The notes: generated by a model not told the origin, from the sequence alone. Positions 16,316 through 26,188 are shown, counted from the first letter of the stretch. The stretch: 64,000 nucleotides of DNA from Paraburkholderia metrosideri (GCF_904848625.1 NZ_CAJHCP010000019.1:1-64000), one strand, 5' to 3'. Numbers and translations: made by a program.

Positions 16316-17695
16316 TTAGTGAGGCTTGAACCGCACCCGTTCGGGTGGCTGCTTGAACGTGCCAAGCCGCGTCCAGAACGGCATACCGAGGAAAAACGCG
16401 AAGTAGATCAGTGCGCAGATCTGCGCGATCAGCGTGGAAGCGGGCGACGGCGGTTTCGTGCCGAGGAAGCCCAGCGTCAGGAACGCGATCACGAAGATGC
16501 CGTAGAACACCTTATGAAAAAACGGCCGGTAGCGGATCGACTTCACCGGCGAGCGGTCGAGCCACGGCAGGAAGAACAGCGAAATCACCGCGCTGCCCAT
16601 CACCACCACGCCCCAGAACTTCGACTCGGTGAACGCCATGGCCAGAATCACCAGCACGGCCAGCACCGGCAGGCCAAGCTTCCATTTGCCGCGCGCACGC
16701 ACCAGCGCGAGCAGCCCAAGCAACGCAATCACAACCATCAACACGATCTTGAATGGGTCGGTGGTCGCGCGAAGCATCGCATAAAACGCCGTAAAGTACC
16801 AAACCGGCGCAATTTCTGGCGGCGTTTGCAGCGGATTCGCTGGAACGAAGTTATTCGATTCGAGGAAGTACCCGCCCATCTCCGGCGCAAAGAAAATGAT
16901 CGCGGCGAAAATGAACAGGAACACCGTCACGCCCATGAAATCGTGCACCGAGTAGTACGGGTGGAACGGAATGCCGTCGAGCGGAATGCCGTCCGGGTCC
17001 TTCTTCGCCTTGATCTCGATGCCGTCCGGGTTGTTCGACCCCACTTCGTGCAGCGCGACCAGGTGAGCGACCACCAGCCCGACCAGCACCAGCGGAATCG
17101 CGATCACGTGAAACGCGAAGAAGCGGTTCAGCGTGACGTCCGAGACCACATAGTCGCCGCGAATCCACAGCGATAGATCCGGGCCGATGAACGGAATCGC
17201 CGAAAACAGGTTAACGATCACCTGCGCGCCCCAGAACGACATCTGCCCCCACGGCAGCAGATAGCCGAAGAACGCCTCGGCCATCAGGCTCAGAAAGATC
17301 AGGCAGCCGAAAATCCACACCAGTTCGCGCGGCTTGCGATACGAGCCGTACATCAGCCCGCGGAACATATGCAGATACACGACGACGAAAAACATCGACG
17401 CGCCGGTGGAGTGCATATAGCGGATCAGCCAGCCCCACGGCACCTCGCGCATGATGTACTCGACCGACGAGAACGCAAGCGTCGCGTCGGGCTTGTAGTT
17501 CATCGTGAGGAAGATGCCGGTGACGATCTGGTTGACCAGCACCAGCAACGCGAGCGAGCCGAAGAAGTACCAGAAGTTGAAGTTCTTCGGTGCGTAGTAC
17601 TCGGAAACGTGTTTTTTCCACGTGGAGGTCAGCGGAAAGCGCCGGTCGATCCAGCCGACCAGCCCGGTCGTCTCTACATCGTGCTCGATCGCCAT
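16316..17695 (-). CDS. petB: Cytochrome b of the bc1 complex
   Basis: A 459-residue inner-membrane protein with eight helices that carries both b haems and the quinol and quinone sites. The N-terminal RRFPLTSTWKKHVSEYYAPKN, the GWLIRYMHSTGASMFF and the LLPWGQMSFWGAQVI segments are typical. The C-terminal quinol-oxidation-site loop (PEW-like) region reads ANPLQTPPEIAPVWYFTAFYAMLR. The start at 17695 has AGGAG nine nt upstream and shares one base with the petA stop codon (TAATG), implying coupled translation. It is longer than mitochondrial cytochrome b, as is usual for beta-proteobacteria. Confidence 0.96.
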   Translation of the reverse strand: MAIEHDVETTGLVGWIDRRFPLTSTWKKHVSEYYAPKNFNFWYFFGSLALLVLVNQIVTGIFLTMNYKPDATLAFSSVEYIMREVPWGWLIRYMHSTGASMFFVVVYLHMFRGLMYGSYRKPRELVWIFGCLIFLSLMAEAFFGYLLPWGQMSFWGAQVIVNLFSAIPFIGPDLSLWIRGDYVVSDVTLNRFFAFHVIAIPLVLVGLVVAHLVALHEVGSNNPDGIEIKAKKDPDGIPLDGIPFHPYYSVHDFMGVTVFLFIFAAIIFFAPEMGGYFLESNNFVPANPLQTPPEIAPVWYFTAFYAMLRATTDPFKIVLMVVIALLGLLALVRARGKWKLGLPVLAVLVILAMAFTESKFWGVVVMGSAVISLFFLPWLDRSPVKSIRYRPFFHKVFYGIFVIAFLTLGFLGTKPPSPASTLIAQICALIYFAFFLGMPFWTRLGTFKQPPERVRFKPH

Positions 17696-18315
17696 TACGC
17701 TTCTCCTTTCTCGTCCTTGCCGATCACGAGGCTGGTGGCCGACGTGAACATGAATCGCGGGATGTCGAGGTTCTGGGGCGCGGGTTTGTTCTTGAAGACG
17801 CGGCCGGCCATGTCGTAGGTCGAGCCATGGCAGGGGCATAGAAAGCCACCTGGCCAGTTGTCCGGAAGATTGGGCTGCGCACCCTCCTGGAAGCGTGGTG
17901 TCGGCGTGCAGCCCAGATGGGTGCACACAGCGACGGCGACTAGAAGATGTTTGTTCTCAGCGCGTGAACGGAACTCGTTGTTGCAGTAGTCCGGCAACGG
18001 CATCGAAAAAGGATTTTTTGTGTGGGGATCGGCTACATCGTTATCGGCTTTCTGTACATCGGCGAGCATTTGATCGGTGCGGTTGATGACCCACACCGGT
18101 TTGCCGCGCCAGGCGACGGTGACCATGTCGCCCGGCTTGAGATTACTGATATCAACTTCGACCGGGGCGCCTGCGGCCATGGCCTTTGCAGATGGTGCAA
18201 ACGAACTAACAAAGGGTACGACAATGGCAACACCTCCTATGCCACTTGCTACGGTCGTCGCTACCAGCCAGTTCCGGCGGCTGCCGTCGACGCGTTCATC
18301 TTCTTTGTCTCGCAT
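17695..18315 (-). CDS. petA: Ubiquinol-cytochrome c reductase iron-sulfur (Rieske) subunit
   Basis: A 206-residue protein with a single N-terminal membrane helix preceded by a twin-arginine SRRNWLVAT motif, so it should be exported folded by the Tat pathway whose genes lie a few kb away. The [2Fe-2S] cluster boxes are CTHLGC (C131, H133, C136) and CPCHGS (C160, C162, H163). The start at MRDKEDE (18315) gives the usual length for Burkholderia-type PetA. A longer frame to 18393 has no ribosome site. It is the first gene of petABC. The gap of 229 bp to the upstream Nif3 gene should hold the promoter. Confidence 0.93.
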   Translation of the reverse strand: MRDKEDERVDGSRRNWLVATTVASGIGGVAIVVPFVSSFAPSAKAMAAGAPVEVDISNLKPGDMVTVAWRGKPVWVINRTDQMLADVQKADNDVADPHTKNPFSMPLPDYCNNEFRSRAENKHLLVAVAVCTHLGCTPTPRFQEGAQPNLPDNWPGGFLCPCHGSTYDMAGRVFKNKPAPQNLDIPRFMFTSATSLVIGKDEKGEA

Positions 18316-18544
18316 CACACGCCCCACTTCTGAGTTGGATTTTTCCTTCACGTCGCTTCTACCGCCGCTAGTTTGCGCGAATGGAGTCGCCATTTACAAG
18401 GGCCGATTGCCAAAAACCGTGCGAAGCCCTTGATAACTCAGGGTTTCTCCGTACGGAACGCAAACTTTTTTGCACCTCCTTTTAAGTGTTCTCTGCGTTA
18501 TTCAGACCTTTTTGTTCTTTAATGCAATTCGCAAAACTTTCGAT

Positions 18545-19291
18545 TCAAACGGGATTAGAGATATCGATAAAGAGGTGCTCAATATCGAACTCTTCGGACA
18601 GATGTTTGCCCACTGCCTGGACCCCGAGACGTTCGGTCGCGTGATGTCCGGCTGCCAGAAAAGCCACGCCGCTTTCCGCCGATGTGTGCATCACCGACTC
18701 CGACACTTCGCCGGTCAGATAGACGTCGGCGCCCGCATTGATTGCGGCGTCGAACATGTTTTGCGCGGCGCCGGTGCACCACCCCACCCGACGCAGTTCG
18801 CGATCTGGATCGCCGAATACGAGCGGCGTGCGGCCAAGCGTCTGTTCGATTTCCGCGGTGAAGTGCGCGAGCGTGATCGGCATCGGAAATGTGGCGAGCC
18901 AGCCGAGGTCGTTCTCGCCGAACCGTGCGTCACTGATCCAGCCCATCTTCTCGCCGATCTGCGCGTTGTTGCCGAACTCGGGATGGTCGTCGAGCGGCAG
19001 GTGATACGCGAACAGGCTCAGGTCGTTGGCGATCAGCAGTTTGAGACGCGCATGTTTGCGGCCGGTGATCTGCGGCGCTTCGTTGCGCCAGAAGTAACCA
19101 TGGTGAACCAGCACGGCGTCCGCGCCCCAATCGAGCGCGGCTTCCAGGAAGGCCACTGACGCGGTCACGCCGGTCGCGAGCTTATTGATCCGGCGGCGCC
19201 CTTCGACCTGCAATCCATTGGGGCAATAGTCCTTGAAGCGCGCGGTTTCAAGAAGATTGTTCAAGTACAATTCAAGTTCGATCCGATCCAT
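18545..19291 (-). CDS. Nif3-like dinuclear metal center protein
   Basis: A 248-residue protein of the NIF3/YbgI family, which forms toroidal hexamers with a two-metal site. Metal ligand motifs are visible as LVHHGYFWR near residues 62-70 and LFAYHLPLDDHPEFGNN near 93-109, with a C-terminal AGHHATERLG. Members are often annotated GTP cyclohydrolase 1 type 2, but their role is not settled. The start at 19291 lies only 19 bp from the divergent protease start. It is on the same strand as petABC, 229 bp upstream. Confidence 0.88.
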   Translation of the reverse strand: MDRIELELYLNNLLETARFKDYCPNGLQVEGRRRINKLATGVTASVAFLEAALDWGADAVLVHHGYFWRNEAPQITGRKHARLKLLIANDLSLFAYHLPLDDHPEFGNNAQIGEKMGWISDARFGENDLGWLATFPMPITLAHFTAEIEQTLGRTPLVFGDPDRELRRVGWCTGAAQNMFDAAINAGADVYLTGEVSESVMHTSAESGVAFLAAGHHATERLGVQAVGKHLSEEFDIEHLFIDISNPV

Positions 19292-19310
19292 ATAAACCTC
19301 TAGTCTTCAG

Positions 19311-20534
19311 ATGCTTAGACGCTTTTGGCTGTTCTTTGCCCAAGCGGTGACTGTGCTGTTGGCGCTGATGTTCATCATTGCGACCCTCAAACCGCAGTGG
19401 CTCCAGCGTCAAGGGCAATTCGGCAAGCAACTCGCCGAACCCATCGTCGCCCTACGGGAAGTGGCGCCAGGCATCGGCAGCGGGCCAGCCCAGGCGTCCT
19501 ATGCGGACGCCGCGCAAAAGGCGATGCCCGCGGTCGTCAATGTGTTCTCCAGCAAGGATGGCTCACTGCCGCCCGACCCTCGCGCGAAAGATCCTCTGTT
19601 CCGCTATTTCTTCGGCGACAAGAACAAGCGCAAGCAGGAGGAGCAACCCGCATCCAACCTCGGCTCCGGCGTAATAGTGAGTTCGGAAGGTTACATTCTA
19701 ACGAACCAGCACGTCGTGGACGGCGCCGATCAGATCGAAATCGCGCTGGCCGATGGACGCACCACGAATGCCAAGGTAATCGGCATCGATCCGGAAACAG
19801 ATCTGGCCGTGCTGAAGGTCAACATGACCAATCTGCCTACCATCACGCTCGGGCGCATGGATCAGACGCGGGTGGGCGACGTGGTGCTGGCTATCGGCAA
19901 TCCGTTCGGCGTCGGGCAAACGGTGACCATGGGGATTGTCAGCGCACTCGGGCGCAATCACCTTGGCATCAACACGTTCGAGAACTTCATTCAGACTGAC
20001 GCCGCGATCAACCCCGGCAATTCGGGGGGCGCGCTGGTCGATGTGAATGGCAATCTGCTCGGCATCAATACCGCCATCTATTCGCGCTCGGGCGGCTCGC
20101 TTGGGATTGGCTTTGCGATTCCCGTGTCGACCGCGCGGAGCGTGCTGGAGAGCATCATCACGACCGGTTCGGTCACGCGTGGCTGGATTGGTGTCGAACC
20201 GCAGGACGTGACGCCGGAGATCGCCGAGTCGTTCGGGCTGGAACAGAAGTCGGGCGCCATCGTCGCTGGCGTGCTGAAAGGCGGCCCCGCAGATCGCGCC
20301 GGCATCAAGCCGGGGGATATCCTGGTGAGCGTGAACGACCAGGAAATTACCGACACGACGCGCCTGCTGAACGTAATCGCTCAGATCAAGCCGGGTACGG
20401 CCGCGAAGGTGCATCTGGTGCGTAAAGGTCGCGGGATCGATCTGGACGTGACGATTGGCAAGCGCCCGCCCCCGCCGAAGCAGCCTTCCGACGACAACGG
20501 CGGCGGAGATCAACAGGATGATGACGGCGGTTGA
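19311..20534 (+). CDS. Do/DegS-type periplasmic serine endopeptidase with one PDZ domain
   Basis: A 407-residue trypsin-like protease anchored by one N-terminal helix (about residues 6-25). The catalytic triad is H134 (TNQHVVDG), D164 (DPETDLAVL) and S238 (NPGNSGGAL). One PDZ domain follows at about 285-385, then a Gly/Asp-rich tail. A single PDZ and an uncleaved anchor resemble DegS/AlgW, which trigger the envelope-stress sigma factor, though DegQ-like quality control is also possible. No clear ribosome site precedes the ATG. It is divergent from the Nif3 gene with only 19 bp between start codons. Confidence 0.85.
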   Translation: MLRRFWLFFAQAVTVLLALMFIIATLKPQWLQRQGQFGKQLAEPIVALREVAPGIGSGPAQASYADAAQKAMPAVVNVFSSKDGSLPPDPRAKDPLFRYFFGDKNKRKQEEQPASNLGSGVIVSSEGYILTNQHVVDGADQIEIALADGRTTNAKVIGIDPETDLAVLKVNMTNLPTITLGRMDQTRVGDVVLAIGNPFGVGQTVTMGIVSALGRNHLGINTFENFIQTDAAINPGNSGGALVDVNGNLLGINTAIYSRSGGSLGIGFAIPVSTARSVLESIITTGSVTRGWIGVEPQDVTPEIAESFGLEQKSGAIVAGVLKGGPADRAGIKPGDILVSVNDQEITDTTRLLNVIAQIKPGTAAKVHLVRKGRGIDLDVTIGKRPPPPKQPSDDNGGGDQQDDDGG

Positions 20535-20684
20535 TGTGAGTGAGTTTGCGAGGCGGCTTTGCAGTTGCTGCTGAACGGGAGGCTTCCTTCTCGCATAACC
20601 AGGTCACGCAAGATGGAAACGACTTCGCGATTGCAGTCCGCGTAACCCTGGCAAGCGCCGCAACGCAAACCACCGACATAAGTC

Positions 20685-20727
20685 AAAGCAAAAAGGGCAG
20701 TCCATAACGGACTGCCCTTTTTGCTTT
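20685..20727. terminator. Bidirectional terminator between the protease and tatC
   Basis: A 19-bp perfect stem has arms at 20685-20703 and 20709-20727, with loop ATAAC. The core is GGGCAGTCC/GGACTGCCC, flanked by AAAAA on the left and TTTTTGCTTT on the right. It ends both the plus-strand protease gene and the minus-strand tat operon. Confidence 0.92.
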
Positions 20728-20777
20728 GTGCTTCTGGATCTAGCGCCCGGCAAAGCAGCGCTAGTCTAGTACCCCAT

Positions 20778-21557
20778 TCAATTTGGCGGACTTGCCTCTT
20801 CAACCACCGCCGGCTGCTTGCCCACAATCAGACGGGCCGCGATGATGCCCGCTTCGTACAGCACGATCAACGGAATCGCCAGGATCAGTTGCGAGAAGAC
20901 GTCTGGCGGCGTAACCACCGCAGAAATCACAAACGCGCCGACGATCACATAGGGACGAATTTCCTTCAGCTTCTTGATGGTCAGCAGATTCATGCGAACC
21001 AGCAGCACCACGACGATCGGCACCTCGAACGTCACGCCGAACGCGATGAACATGGTCAGCACGAAGCTCAGGTAATTGTCGATATCCGTCGTCATTTCCG
21101 CGCCGAGCGGCGCGTTGTAATGCGCCATCACGCGGAAGATGGTCGGGAACACCACGAAGTATGCGAACGCCATGCCGCACAGGAACAGCACGTAGCTGCT
21201 GCCCACCAGCGGCACGACCAGCTTCTTCTCATGCTGATACAGCCCCGGAGCGACGAACGCCCAGATCTGGTACAGCACGATGGGCAGTGCGATCACGAAC
21301 GCGACCATCATGGTCACTTTCATCGGCACGAAGAACGAGCCGGTGACGTCGGTGACGATCATCTTGCCGTCCTTCGGCAAGTTCTGCATCAGCGGGCGCG
21401 CCAGCAACCGGAAGATATCCGGCGCCCAGTACACGAGTCCGATGAACACCACGATGACGGCAATGCCCGCGCGGATGATCCGGTCGCGCAATTCAACGAG
21501 GTGGGAGATGAAGGTCTCTTCAGTGCCTTCGGTCTGGGTCTGCTGGGGGTCGCTCAC
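20778..21557 (-). CDS. tatC: Sec-independent protein translocase TatC
   Basis: A 259-residue inner-membrane protein with six helices that recognises twin-arginine signal peptides. Conserved features are the N-terminal LVELRDRIIRAG (with the essential Glu region), FVPMKVTMMVAFVIALPIVLYQIWAFVAPGLYQHEKK, and a central FRVMAHYNAPLGAEM loop. The C-terminal tail is short and charged. It is the last gene of tatABC and ends before a strong terminator. Rieske PetA and the Tat-lipoprotein at 52824 are likely clients in this window. Confidence 0.97.
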   Translation of the reverse strand: MSDPQQTQTEGTEETFISHLVELRDRIIRAGIAVIVVFIGLVYWAPDIFRLLARPLMQNLPKDGKMIVTDVTGSFFVPMKVTMMVAFVIALPIVLYQIWAFVAPGLYQHEKKLVVPLVGSSYVLFLCGMAFAYFVVFPTIFRVMAHYNAPLGAEMTTDIDNYLSFVLTMFIAFGVTFEVPIVVVLLVRMNLLTIKKLKEIRPYVIVGAFVISAVVTPPDVFSQLILAIPLIVLYEAGIIAARLIVGKQPAVVEEASPPN

Positions 21558-21591
21558 GCCGGCCCTCGGTTAGAGATTGTCGTTCTGATCA

Positions 21592-22122
21592 TCAGAAAAA
21601 CCGCGTCGGACGACGCATGGTGGCCGGCGTGTGCCGCGCAACGCGCGCAGCACCCGATTGCACGCGCGTGCGACGGGTGGTGGCTCGCTTGTACCACGTG
21701 GGCATGGCCGTCTGCTTGACGCGCCAGTTCTTGCGTTTGGGCGACGCGGCCGGCGTGCTGACAGGCCAGGACGAATTGCTCGACGAATTACCGACGTCTT
21801 CGAGCGCGCCGCCGGCAATGCTGGGCGACACCGACGAGCCGCTGTTCCACGCGTCGTTCAGTTCGGATTCGTGCTTGCGCAGATTGTCCTGAACGGAGGT
21901 ATGCACATTGGTTGCAGCGGTTTCGAACTCGGTTTTCATTCGACGCAATTCGTCGAGTTCGATTTCACGCGTGACTTCAGACTTCACGTCGTTGATATAC
22001 CGCTGCGCGCGGCCGAACAGCGCGCCCGCCGTGCGGGCCACGCGTGGCAGGCGCTCCGGCCCGAGAACGACCAGCGCGACGACGCCGATCAGCGCCATCT
22101 TGGTTAGACCGAGGTCCAGCAT
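21592..22122 (-). CDS. tatB: Sec-independent protein translocase TatB
   Basis: A 176-residue protein with one N-terminal membrane helix. It starts MLDLGLTKMALIGVVALVVLG and continues ERLPRVARTAGALFGR, the TatB-type hinge and amphipathic helix; the Glu in the E-RLP motif is typical. TatB pairs with TatC to form the receptor complex. The C-terminal 90 residues are Ser/Pro/Arg-rich and probably disordered. It lies 39 nt after tatA and 34 nt before tatC. Confidence 0.95.
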   Translation of the reverse strand: MLDLGLTKMALIGVVALVVLGPERLPRVARTAGALFGRAQRYINDVKSEVTREIELDELRRMKTEFETAATNVHTSVQDNLRKHESELNDAWNSGSSVSPSIAGGALEDVGNSSSNSSWPVSTPAASPKRKNWRVKQTAMPTWYKRATTRRTRVQSGAARVARHTPATMRRPTRFF

Positions 22123-22161
22123 GAAGTGGAATGTCCGTCAGTAACGCGGGTAGGCCGCGGC

Positions 22162-22488
<327 letters not shown>

Positions 22489-22643
22489 CTATACGTTACC
22501 GCCGGCCCTTCCGATTCACTCGCCGACAACTTCAGTGATTGTGGCCGGGTGAACGCGTCGTCGTTATTACATTGCTGTAAAAACAACGGCGGCGCTATTG
22601 TCCTCGACCAGAATTCGCCGCGGGCACTTTGCCGACCGATTCG

Positions 22644-23009
22644 TCAGCCCATTCGCTGCCAGGGGCGCGGCCCCGCGAGAATGTGCGCGTGCAGGTGATA
22701 CACCTCCTGACCGCCACCCGGGCCGGTATTGATTACCGTACGAAAGCCCGTTTCACCGCCGGTGTACGCCACGCCAAGCTGGTCGGCCAGACGCGCCGCC
22801 AAAACAAGCATTCTACCAAGCAGCGGAGCATCGCCTTCGGTGCAGTTGGACAGCGTGGCGATGTGTTGACGCGGAATCACCAGAACATGTGTTTCAGCAG
22901 CGGGACGGATGTCGCGGAAGGCAACGAACTCTTCGTCTTCGTGGACCTTGGTGGACGGAATCTCGCCAGCGGCGATCTTGCAGAAAAGGCAATTCGGATC
23001 GTGACTCAT
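22644..23009 (-). CDS. HIT-family nucleotide hydrolase (HinT-like)
   Basis: A 121-residue histidine triad protein. The N-terminal CLFCKIAAGEIPSTKVHEDE and the catalytic triad block EVYHLHAHILAG near residues 101-112 identify the HinT subfamily, which hydrolyses nucleoside phosphoramidates and AMP-linked lysine. Both Cys of CLFC are present and could bind zinc. It lies between a small membrane protein gene and tatA on the same strand, at the end of the his gene group, an arrangement common in Burkholderiales. Confidence 0.95.
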   Translation of the reverse strand: MSHDPNCLFCKIAAGEIPSTKVHEDEEFVAFRDIRPAAETHVLVIPRQHIATLSNCTEGDAPLLGRMLVLAARLADQLGVAYTGGETGFRTVINTGPGGGQEVYHLHAHILAGPRPWQRMG

Positions 23010-23114
23010 CGTATTCCTGACGCGGTATGACTGGAGCGAGAAACGCGGCGCCGCGGGCTAATGCACCAAGGTTAAGGCAGACCCCGATTAACAGCGATCA
23101 GGAGCGCCCAACCT

Positions 23115-23510
23115 TCAGATCCAGCCACGCGGATTCGCAAGCGGCTTGTTATCGTACAGATACAGCCAGCCTTTGATAATACGGTACAACATCCAGATGC
23201 TAACGGCCCACAGAACCGGTATACCGATCACGACGAACAACAGCACGCCGCCAATCGCATAACCGAGCAGGCATAGCCAGAAAGAGCGGATTTGCCACTG
23301 GAAGTGGGCTTCGTATGGCGTGCCGACCACATCGGGCCGCTTCACATAGTTGATGATGATCGCGATCAGAATCGTCAAACCGCCCGTCAGCCAATGAACC
23401 GCATACAGCGCGTACAGCACGTGGGTGAGCGTGCGCAGGCTGCGTTCACGCTCTGGCTCGATTGCGTTGCGATAGACCGGCGGCGGATAGCTCTCGTGCG
23501 ACTGTTCCAT
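23115..23510 (-). CDS. DUF4870-like small membrane protein
   Basis: A 131-residue protein with three probable membrane helices (about 30-50, 70-95 and 98-118). The segment RSFWLCLLGYAIGGVLLFVVIGIPVLWAVSIWMLYRIIKGW matches DUF4870-like proteins I recall beside hisE and hinT in Burkholderia. The N-terminus is polar and Pro-rich and probably cytoplasmic. The function is unknown. It is in the his-to-tat gene run, 135 nt downstream of hisE. Confidence 0.75.
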   Translation of the reverse strand: MEQSHESYPPPVYRNAIEPERERSLRTLTHVLYALYAVHWLTGGLTILIAIIINYVKRPDVVGTPYEAHFQWQIRSFWLCLLGYAIGGVLLFVVIGIPVLWAVSIWMLYRIIKGWLYLYDNKPLANPRGWI

Positions 23511-23645
23511 GCTTGCGTCCTCCCGAAAATGCGATCAGATACGTTCAGAGCAATGTGGACGCCGGAGCGGCCAACTTCAAGCGGGGCGCGATCAATTGAC
23601 CGGCAATTGACGCACACGCCCGCTCAATCAACGCCTGATCGATAT

Positions 23646-24023
23646 TTAATCGCCGTTTTGCTCGCGTTCGAGGCTCTTGCGCAGCGCCTTCTCTTCGAGA
23701 CCCGACAGTCCTTCGCGGCGCTCGAGTTCGGCGAGCACATCCGCCGGGCTCAGGTCGAAGTGCGACAGCATGACGAGACAATGGAACCACAGGTCCGCGA
23801 CTTCGCCGACGAGTGCCTTCGGCGCCCCGCCGTGGCGCGTGTCCTTCGCGGCCAGCACGACCTCGGTGGCTTCTTCGCCGATCTTCTTCAGAATCGCGTC
23901 ATCGCCCTTGTGAAACAGACGGGACACGTAGGAAACGTCCGGATCACCGCCCTTGCGGCTGTCGATAATCGCCGCGAGGCGCAGCAGCGTGTCGGCCGTG
24001 GAAGTTTGCGTGGATTGCGTCAT
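23646..24023 (-). CDS. hisE: Phosphoribosyl-ATP pyrophosphatase
   Basis: A 125-residue all-helical MazG-like enzyme that converts phosphoribosyl-ATP to phosphoribosyl-AMP, step 2 of histidine synthesis. Motifs seen are [15 protein letters not shown] (metal-binding E-E) and [18 protein letters not shown]. It is a separate gene, not fused to hisI. Its ATG overlaps the hisI stop by 4 nt (ATGA), so the two are translationally coupled. It is the last his gene of the group. Confidence 0.97.
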   Translation of the reverse strand: MTQSTQTSTADTLLRLAAIIDSRKGGDPDVSYVSRLFHKGDDAILKKIGEEATEVVLAAKDTRHGGAPKALVGEVADLWFHCLVMLSHFDLSPADVLAELERREGLSGLEEKALRKSLEREQNGD

Positions 24024-24430
24024 TTGTAGATGTGTTCGGGGTCTTTCAGCACGGGATCGACGGCGACCCAGTCGCCATCATCCACCGAGCCTTCGAATTT
24101 CTGGAAAAAGCACGAGTGACGGCCTGTGTGGCATGCGATGCCCGACACCTGTTCGACCTTCAGCAGCACGACGTCTTCGTCGCAATCGAGCCGCACTTCA
24201 TGCACATGCTGCACGTGGCCGGACTCTTCGCCCTTGAACCACAACCGCTGACGCGAGCGCGAGAAATACACCGCGCGGCCCAATTCAATGGTCTTGGCCA
24301 GCGCTTCGCGGTTCATCCACGCAAACATCAGCACGTCGTTCGTCGACGCTTCCTGCGCGATCACCGGCACGAGGCCGTTCGCGTCCCACTTGACCTTGTC
24401 GAGCCAATTGACTGCCGAGGGATTCACCAC
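24020..24430 (-). CDS. hisI: Phosphoribosyl-AMP cyclohydrolase
   Basis: A 136-residue zinc- and magnesium-dependent enzyme that opens the adenine ring of phosphoribosyl-AMP, step 3 of histidine synthesis. The metal-binding segment [15 protein letters not shown] and the C-terminal [11 protein letters not shown] with its zinc-binding Cys residues are intact. The start is a GTG at 24430, or the next GTG at 24427, one base after hisF ends; GAGG lies just upstream. It overlaps hisE by 4 nt. Confidence 0.96.
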   Translation of the reverse strand: MVNPSAVNWLDKVKWDANGLVPVIAQEASTNDVLMFAWMNREALAKTIELGRAVYFSRSRQRLWFKGEESGHVQHVHEVRLDCDEDVVLLKVEQVSGIACHTGRHSCFFQKFEGSVDDGDWVAVDPVLKDPEHIYK

Positions 24431-24431
24431 G

Positions 24432-25205
24432 TCACAACCTCACCGAAATGCCCTGATCGGCCATGAAGCGCTTGGCCTCGCCCACGGTGTGCTCGCCGTA
24501 GTGGAAGATGCTCGCGGCCAGCACGGCGTCCGCGTGACCGTTCTTGATGCCGTCGGCCAGATGCTGCAGGTTGCCGACGCCGCCCGATGCGATCACCGGA
24601 ATCGGCACCGCGTCCGAGACCGCGCGCGTCAGCGCGAGGTCGAAGCCGCTCTTGGTGCCGTCGCGGTCCATGCTGGTCAGCAGGATTTCGCCCGCGCCGA
24701 GTTCGGCCATCTTGCGCGCCCACTCGACCGCTTCGAGGCCGGTAGCCTTGCGGCCGCCGTGCGTGAAGACTTCCCAGCGCGGCGGTTCGCCGTCGGCGGA
24801 AACGCGTTTTGCATCGATCGCGACGACGATGCATTGCGAGCCGTATTTGTCGGTGGCGTCTTTGACGAGCTGCGGATTCGCCACCGCCGACGAGTTCATG
24901 CTGATCTTGTCCGCGCCCGCGTTCAGCAGGCGCCGCACGTCTTCGACGGCGCGCACACCGCCGCCGACCGTCAGCGGAATGAACACTTGCGAGGCAACCG
25001 CTTCGATGATCGGCAGAATCAGATCGCGTTGATCCGAAGTCGCGGTGATGTCGAGGAAGGTGAGTTCGTCGGCGCCCTGATCGTCGTAACGGCGGGCAAT
25101 TTCGACCGGGTCGCCTGCATCGCGCAGTTCGACGAAGTTGACGCCCTTGACCACGCGGCCAGCCGTGACGTCGAGACAGGGGATGATGCGTTTAGCTAGA
25201 GCCAT
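24432..25205 (-). CDS. hisF: Imidazole glycerol phosphate synthase, cyclase subunit
   Basis: A 257-residue (beta/alpha)8 barrel that joins with HisH to make imidazole glycerol phosphate and AICAR from PRFAR and ammonia. The catalytic Asp residues are in [15 protein letters not shown] (D12) and in [10 protein letters not shown]. Phosphate loops [10 protein letters not shown] and [11 protein letters not shown] are present. The start at 25205 gives the normal length; the frame extends upstream through the non-coding gap. A 230-bp gap with a long hairpin separates it from hisA. Confidence 0.97.
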   Translation of the reverse strand: MALAKRIIPCLDVTAGRVVKGVNFVELRDAGDPVEIARRYDDQGADELTFLDITATSDQRDLILPIIEAVASQVFIPLTVGGGVRAVEDVRRLLNAGADKISMNSSAVANPQLVKDATDKYGSQCIVVAIDAKRVSADGEPPRWEVFTHGGRKATGLEAVEWARKMAELGAGEILLTSMDRDGTKSGFDLALTRAVSDAVPIPVIASGGVGNLQHLADGIKNGHADAVLAASIFHYGEHTVGEAKRFMADQGISVRL

Positions 25206-25316
25206 GATCTTGCAATTCTGCCAATACCGCTGATGAGGCCGCTCGCCTGGAAGCAGGAAAGCGGCACGGTGCCGGCGCGATGAGTCGCGTCGCGCCGCGC
25301 GTGAGGTCATAACGCC

Positions 25317-25352
25317 CCGGCGCCGCGCCATGTCGGCACGCCGCGGCGCCGG
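25317..25352. repeat. Strong hairpin in the hisA-hisF gap
   Basis: CCGGCGCCGCG (25317-25327) pairs perfectly with CGCGGCGCCGG (25342-25352), with a 14-nt loop. There is no T-tract on either strand, so it is not a classical terminator. In the transcript it could stabilise or process the his mRNA. The rest of the 25206-25435 gap shows no gene. Confidence 0.5.
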
Positions 25353-25435
25353 TTCAGATCGACTGCGACGCTCGACGCGCTGAAAACGACCGGGCCGCTG
25401 CGCGGCTGCCAAGCGCAACCGCCGTCGCCAACGTG

Positions 25436-26188
25436 TTACGCGTCGTCCGATTCGCGCAGACGGTCGGCCAGCGTTTGCGCCGCCGTGAAGTCCAGGTCGC
25501 CCGAATAAATCGCGCGGCCACAGATCACGCCTTCAATGCCTTCGTCTTCGACTTCGCACAGCGACTCGATGTCGGTCAGATTCGACAGGCCGCCGCTTGC
25601 GATCACCGGAATCTTCACCGCACGCGCAAGACGCACCGTCGCTTCGATGTTGATGCCTTGCAGCATGCCATCGCGGCCGATGTCGGTGTAGATGATCGAT
25701 TCGCAGCCGTAGTCCTCGAACTTGCGCGCGAGATCGGCGACTTCGTGGCCGGTCAGCTTGCTCCAGCCGTCGGTCGCGACCTTGCCGTCTTTCGCGTCCA
25801 GCCCGACGATGATATGGCCGCCGAACGCCGTGCAGGCGTCCTGCAGAAAGCCCGGATTCTTCACCGCTGCCGTGCCGATGATCACGTACGACAGACCGTC
25901 GTCCAGATAGCGCTCGATCGTGTTCAGGTCGCGGATTCCGCCGCCCAGTTGCACGGGGATCTCACCGCCCACTTCTTCGATGATCGCCCGGATCGCGTCT
26001 TCGTTCTTCGGCTTGCCGGCGAACGCGCCGTTCAGGTCGACGAGGTGCAAACGACGGGCGCCACGGTCGACCCAATGTCGGGCCATTGCCGCCGGTTCCT
26101 CGGAAAATATCGTCGCCTGGTCCATATCGCCTTGTTTGAGGCGGACACAGTGACCGTCTTTCAGGTCGATGGCGGGAATCAGCAGCAT
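25436..26188 (-). CDS. hisA: 1-(5-phosphoribosyl)-5-[(5-phosphoribosylamino)methylideneamino]imidazole-4-carboxamide isomerase
   Basis: A 250-residue (beta/alpha)8 barrel that isomerises ProFAR to PRFAR, step 4 of histidine synthesis. The base Asp is D8 in [18 protein letters not shown], and the second catalytic Asp is in [16 protein letters not shown]. Phosphate-binding [11 protein letters not shown] and [12 protein letters not shown] complete the site. It is a paralogue of hisF. It lies between hisH (223-bp gap) and hisF (230-bp gap); these gaps are unusual for a his operon. Confidence 0.97.
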   Translation of the reverse strand: MLLIPAIDLKDGHCVRLKQGDMDQATIFSEEPAAMARHWVDRGARRLHLVDLNGAFAGKPKNEDAIRAIIEEVGGEIPVQLGGGIRDLNTIERYLDDGLSYVIIGTAAVKNPGFLQDACTAFGGHIIVGLDAKDGKVATDGWSKLTGHEVADLARKFEDYGCESIIYTDIGRDGMLQGINIEATVRLARAVKIPVIASGGLSNLTDIESLCEVEDEGIEGVICGRAIYSGDLDFTAAQTLADRLRESDDA

